The notes beneath the pieces were generated by a model, which saw only the letters and a program-made list of their open reading frames with translations, searched no databases and was not told the origin of the DNA. The position numbers were made by a program, and so were the translations under genes. From contig DFGF01000010.1 in NCBI GenBank assembly GCA_002371715.1, positions 1 to 7,105 on the forward strand: a stretch of 7,105 nucleotides of DNA, written 5' to 3'. Below, one piece after another: positions 5,808-7,105 of this stretch. Origin of the DNA: Prevotella sp. UBA3757. GTDB taxonomy: Bacteria > Bacteroidota > Bacteroidia > Bacteroidales > Bacteroidaceae. Every line of letters starts with the position of its first letter. Position 1 is the first letter of the stretch.

Positions 5808-6869
5808 ATGTACACGATTTATGATTATGCCTATAATGGGCTACTCTATCTGAACAACGTCATGAGGCCAAAGCACAAGCGCCTATCGCAACTGATGATT
5901 TATTCGACCACGCTCTGCCAGTCGAGGTGCAAGCACTGTAACATCTGGCAGAAGCGTCCTGTGGAGCATCTTTCGCTCAAAGACATTCAGCGGATTATGC
6001 AGAGCCGATGCGTGACACAGAGAACTACTGTAGGACTGGAGGGCGGCGAGTTCATCCTTCACCCGCAGGCTGATGAAATCATGGCGTGGTTTCAGAAAAA
6101 TCACCCTAACTACACGCTGCTGTCAAATTGTCTCGCGCCCCATCGTGTTATAGATGCCGTCCGTCGCTATCAGCCCCGACATCTGTATGTCTCTCTCGAC
6201 GGTAGCCGCGAGACTTACCTGCGGATGCGAGGGCGCGACGGCTACGACCGGGTGATTCAGGTGGTGGAGGGATTGAAAGACGAGGTGCCACTATCGCTGA
6301 TGTTCTGTCTGTCTCCATGGAACACATTCGAAGATATGGCATATGTCATAGACGTTGCCAAGCACTACGATATAGACGTTCGCATCGGCATCTATGGAAC
6401 AATGGCCTTCTTCGACACAACAAGCGAACTGCTGACGACTTCGGACTTCGTGAAGCAGATACCGCAAAGCATCCACCAGACACAAGAGAATTTCGACTTT
6501 GTAGCACTCTACGACCAGTGGCTGGGTGGGCATTTACGTTTGCGCTGCCAAAGCATCATGAGTTGCCTTGTAGTGCATAGCAATGGTGACGTACCGCTCT
6601 GCCAGAACCTCGATGTGGTGCTGGGGAATATCCATGAGCAATCTCTCGACGAGATTTTCAACGGTGCATCGGCATGTCAGACCCAATGCCAGTATTCCAA
6701 GGACTGCAATGAGTGCTGGATCAACTTCCACCGAAAGTATGACATCATCCTCGTGCGCAACTTTGAGCGAATGTTGCCCAAATGGCTCATTGAGAAGATC
6801 TACGGTCCATATCAATGGACGGCAGACCCTAAGCAGACCTATCGCAAACATCTAAACGCAATACAATGA
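5808..6869 (+). CDS. Radical SAM protein with SPASM-like C-terminal cysteine cluster
   Basis: Binds a 4Fe-4S cluster and cleaves S-adenosylmethionine to start radical chemistry; the substrate is unknown. The cluster motif CxxxCxxC is C37, C41 and C44 (TTLCQSRCKHCNIW), and the GGE motif contacting SAM is at residues 79-81. Later landmarks are LYVSLDGSRETYLRMRG (126-142) and GYDRVIQVVEGL, common in the MoaA/PqqE/SPASM group. The C-terminal part has C247, C253, C265, C290, C294, C300 and C303, with the SPASM-like order NGDVPLCQN, LGNIHEQSLDEIF and CQYSKDCNECW, so at least one auxiliary cluster is likely. At 353 residues the length is normal. Such enzymes modify peptides or act on sugars, lipids or other metabolites; no obvious short peptide substrate gene lies nearby. 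The stop overlaps the next start as ATGA, so the two are translationally coupled. ATG 5808 fits the hairpin-promoter just upstream. Confidence 0.93.
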   Translation: MYTIYDYAYNGLLYLNNVMRPKHKRLSQLMIYSTTLCQSRCKHCNIWQKRPVEHLSLKDIQRIMQSRCVTQRTTVGLEGGEFILHPQADEIMAWFQKNHPNYTLLSNCLAPHRVIDAVRRYQPRHLYVSLDGSRETYLRMRGRDGYDRVIQVVEGLKDEVPLSLMFCLSPWNTFEDMAYVIDVAKHYDIDVRIGIYGTMAFFDTTSELLTTSDFVKQIPQSIHQTQENFDFVALYDQWLGGHLRLRCQSIMSCLVVHSNGDVPLCQNLDVVLGNIHEQSLDEIFNGASACQTQCQYSKDCNECWINFHRKYDIILVRNFERMLPKWLIEKIYGPYQWTADPKQTYRKHLNAIQ

Positions 6870-7105
6870 TACAAGCACTTATCAACCGATACAAGCGGAT
6901 GCGTACGGAGCGGTTCCTGCGCCAAACGTACCAATATCAATATGCCTTCGTAGGCATGGGGCAGCACTCGCTGACCAATCTCTATCCCGTGCTTCATTAC
7001 CTCGGAGTGTCCCTGAAATACATCTGCGTCACGTCGGCAAGAAAAGCCCGACTGATAGAGCAGAAGTTTCCTGATGTGAAAGCCACGACCTCGCTCAACG
7101 AGATT
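6866..7105 (+). CDS. Gfo/Idh/MocA-type oxidoreductase, N-terminal fragment (runs off the window)
   Basis: Eighty codons are open from ATG 6866 to the last base, with no stop. After a basic leader (MIQALINRYKRMRTERFL) the protein reads YAFVGMGQHSLTNLYP, with GMG as the dinucleotide-binding glycine turn after a first strand, then YLGVSLKYICVTS as the second strand and KARLIEQKFPDVKATTSLNEI. This order resembles the NAD(P)-binding Rossmann half of Gfo/Idh/MocA dehydrogenases, which oxidise or reduce hydroxyl/keto groups, mostly on sugars and cyclitols. The catalytic half lies beyond the window, so the assignment rests on this part. It overlaps the radical SAM stop by 4 bases and should act in the same pathway, under putative ECF promoter 3. 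Confidence 0.75.
   Translation, partial: MIQALINRYKRMRTERFLRQTYQYQYAFVGMGQHSLTNLYPVLHYLGVSLKYICVTSARKARLIEQKFPDVKATTSLNEI

Overview
The window looks like chromosomal DNA of a Bacteroidales species, most likely Prevotella or a close relative. Three things support this. Two sites match the Bacteroidetes housekeeping -7 element TAnnTTTG (1986-1993 and 3237-3244). Shine-Dalgarno sequences are mostly absent, and start codons follow A-rich leaders. A DUF2023 gene sits directly before a flavodoxin gene, as in Porphyromonas and Bacteroides. All genes lie on the + strand. The genus is inferred, not proven.

Layout. Bases 1-45 are an A-rich leader with no feature I can name. A sodium:solute symporter fills 46-1566. 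Bases 1567-2012 carry no gene; they hold a striking inverted repeat (1586-1811: 64-bp perfect arms, a loop made of 21-bp tandem units), about 130 bases with nothing recognisable, and a housekeeping promoter. Next is an iron/redox pair, a DUF2023 protein (2013-2414) and a long-chain flavodoxin (2440-2934), closed by an intrinsic terminator (2974-3006). Bases 3007-3236 hold only a short methyltransferase remnant and a small inverted repeat.

The most interesting part starts at 3237. One uninterrupted gene (3395-5098) encodes an ECF-type sigma factor joined through a transmembrane helix and a Ser/Thr/Asp-rich linker to a C-terminal outer-membrane beta-barrel. It is followed by an acidic-tailed lipoprotein (5162-5740), a radical SAM/SPASM-like enzyme (5808-6869) and, overlapping the latter by 4 bases, the start of a Gfo/Idh/MocA-type oxidoreductase (6866 to window end).

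The sigma, lipoprotein and radical SAM genes each have the same two-block element just upstream: TGCAGTC, exactly 16 bases, then GAC followed by an A/T block ending in TAGA. This is the architecture of an ECF promoter. I infer a self-contained, autoregulated envelope-sensing regulon in which the sigma-barrel fusion activates its own gene, the lipoprotein and the radical SAM/oxidoreductase operon. At the radical SAM gene the putative -10 block lies in the loop of a 15-bp perfect hairpin followed by T residues. This would terminate read-through from upstream while letting the internal promoter fire. Signal, barrel ligand and enzyme product are unknown.
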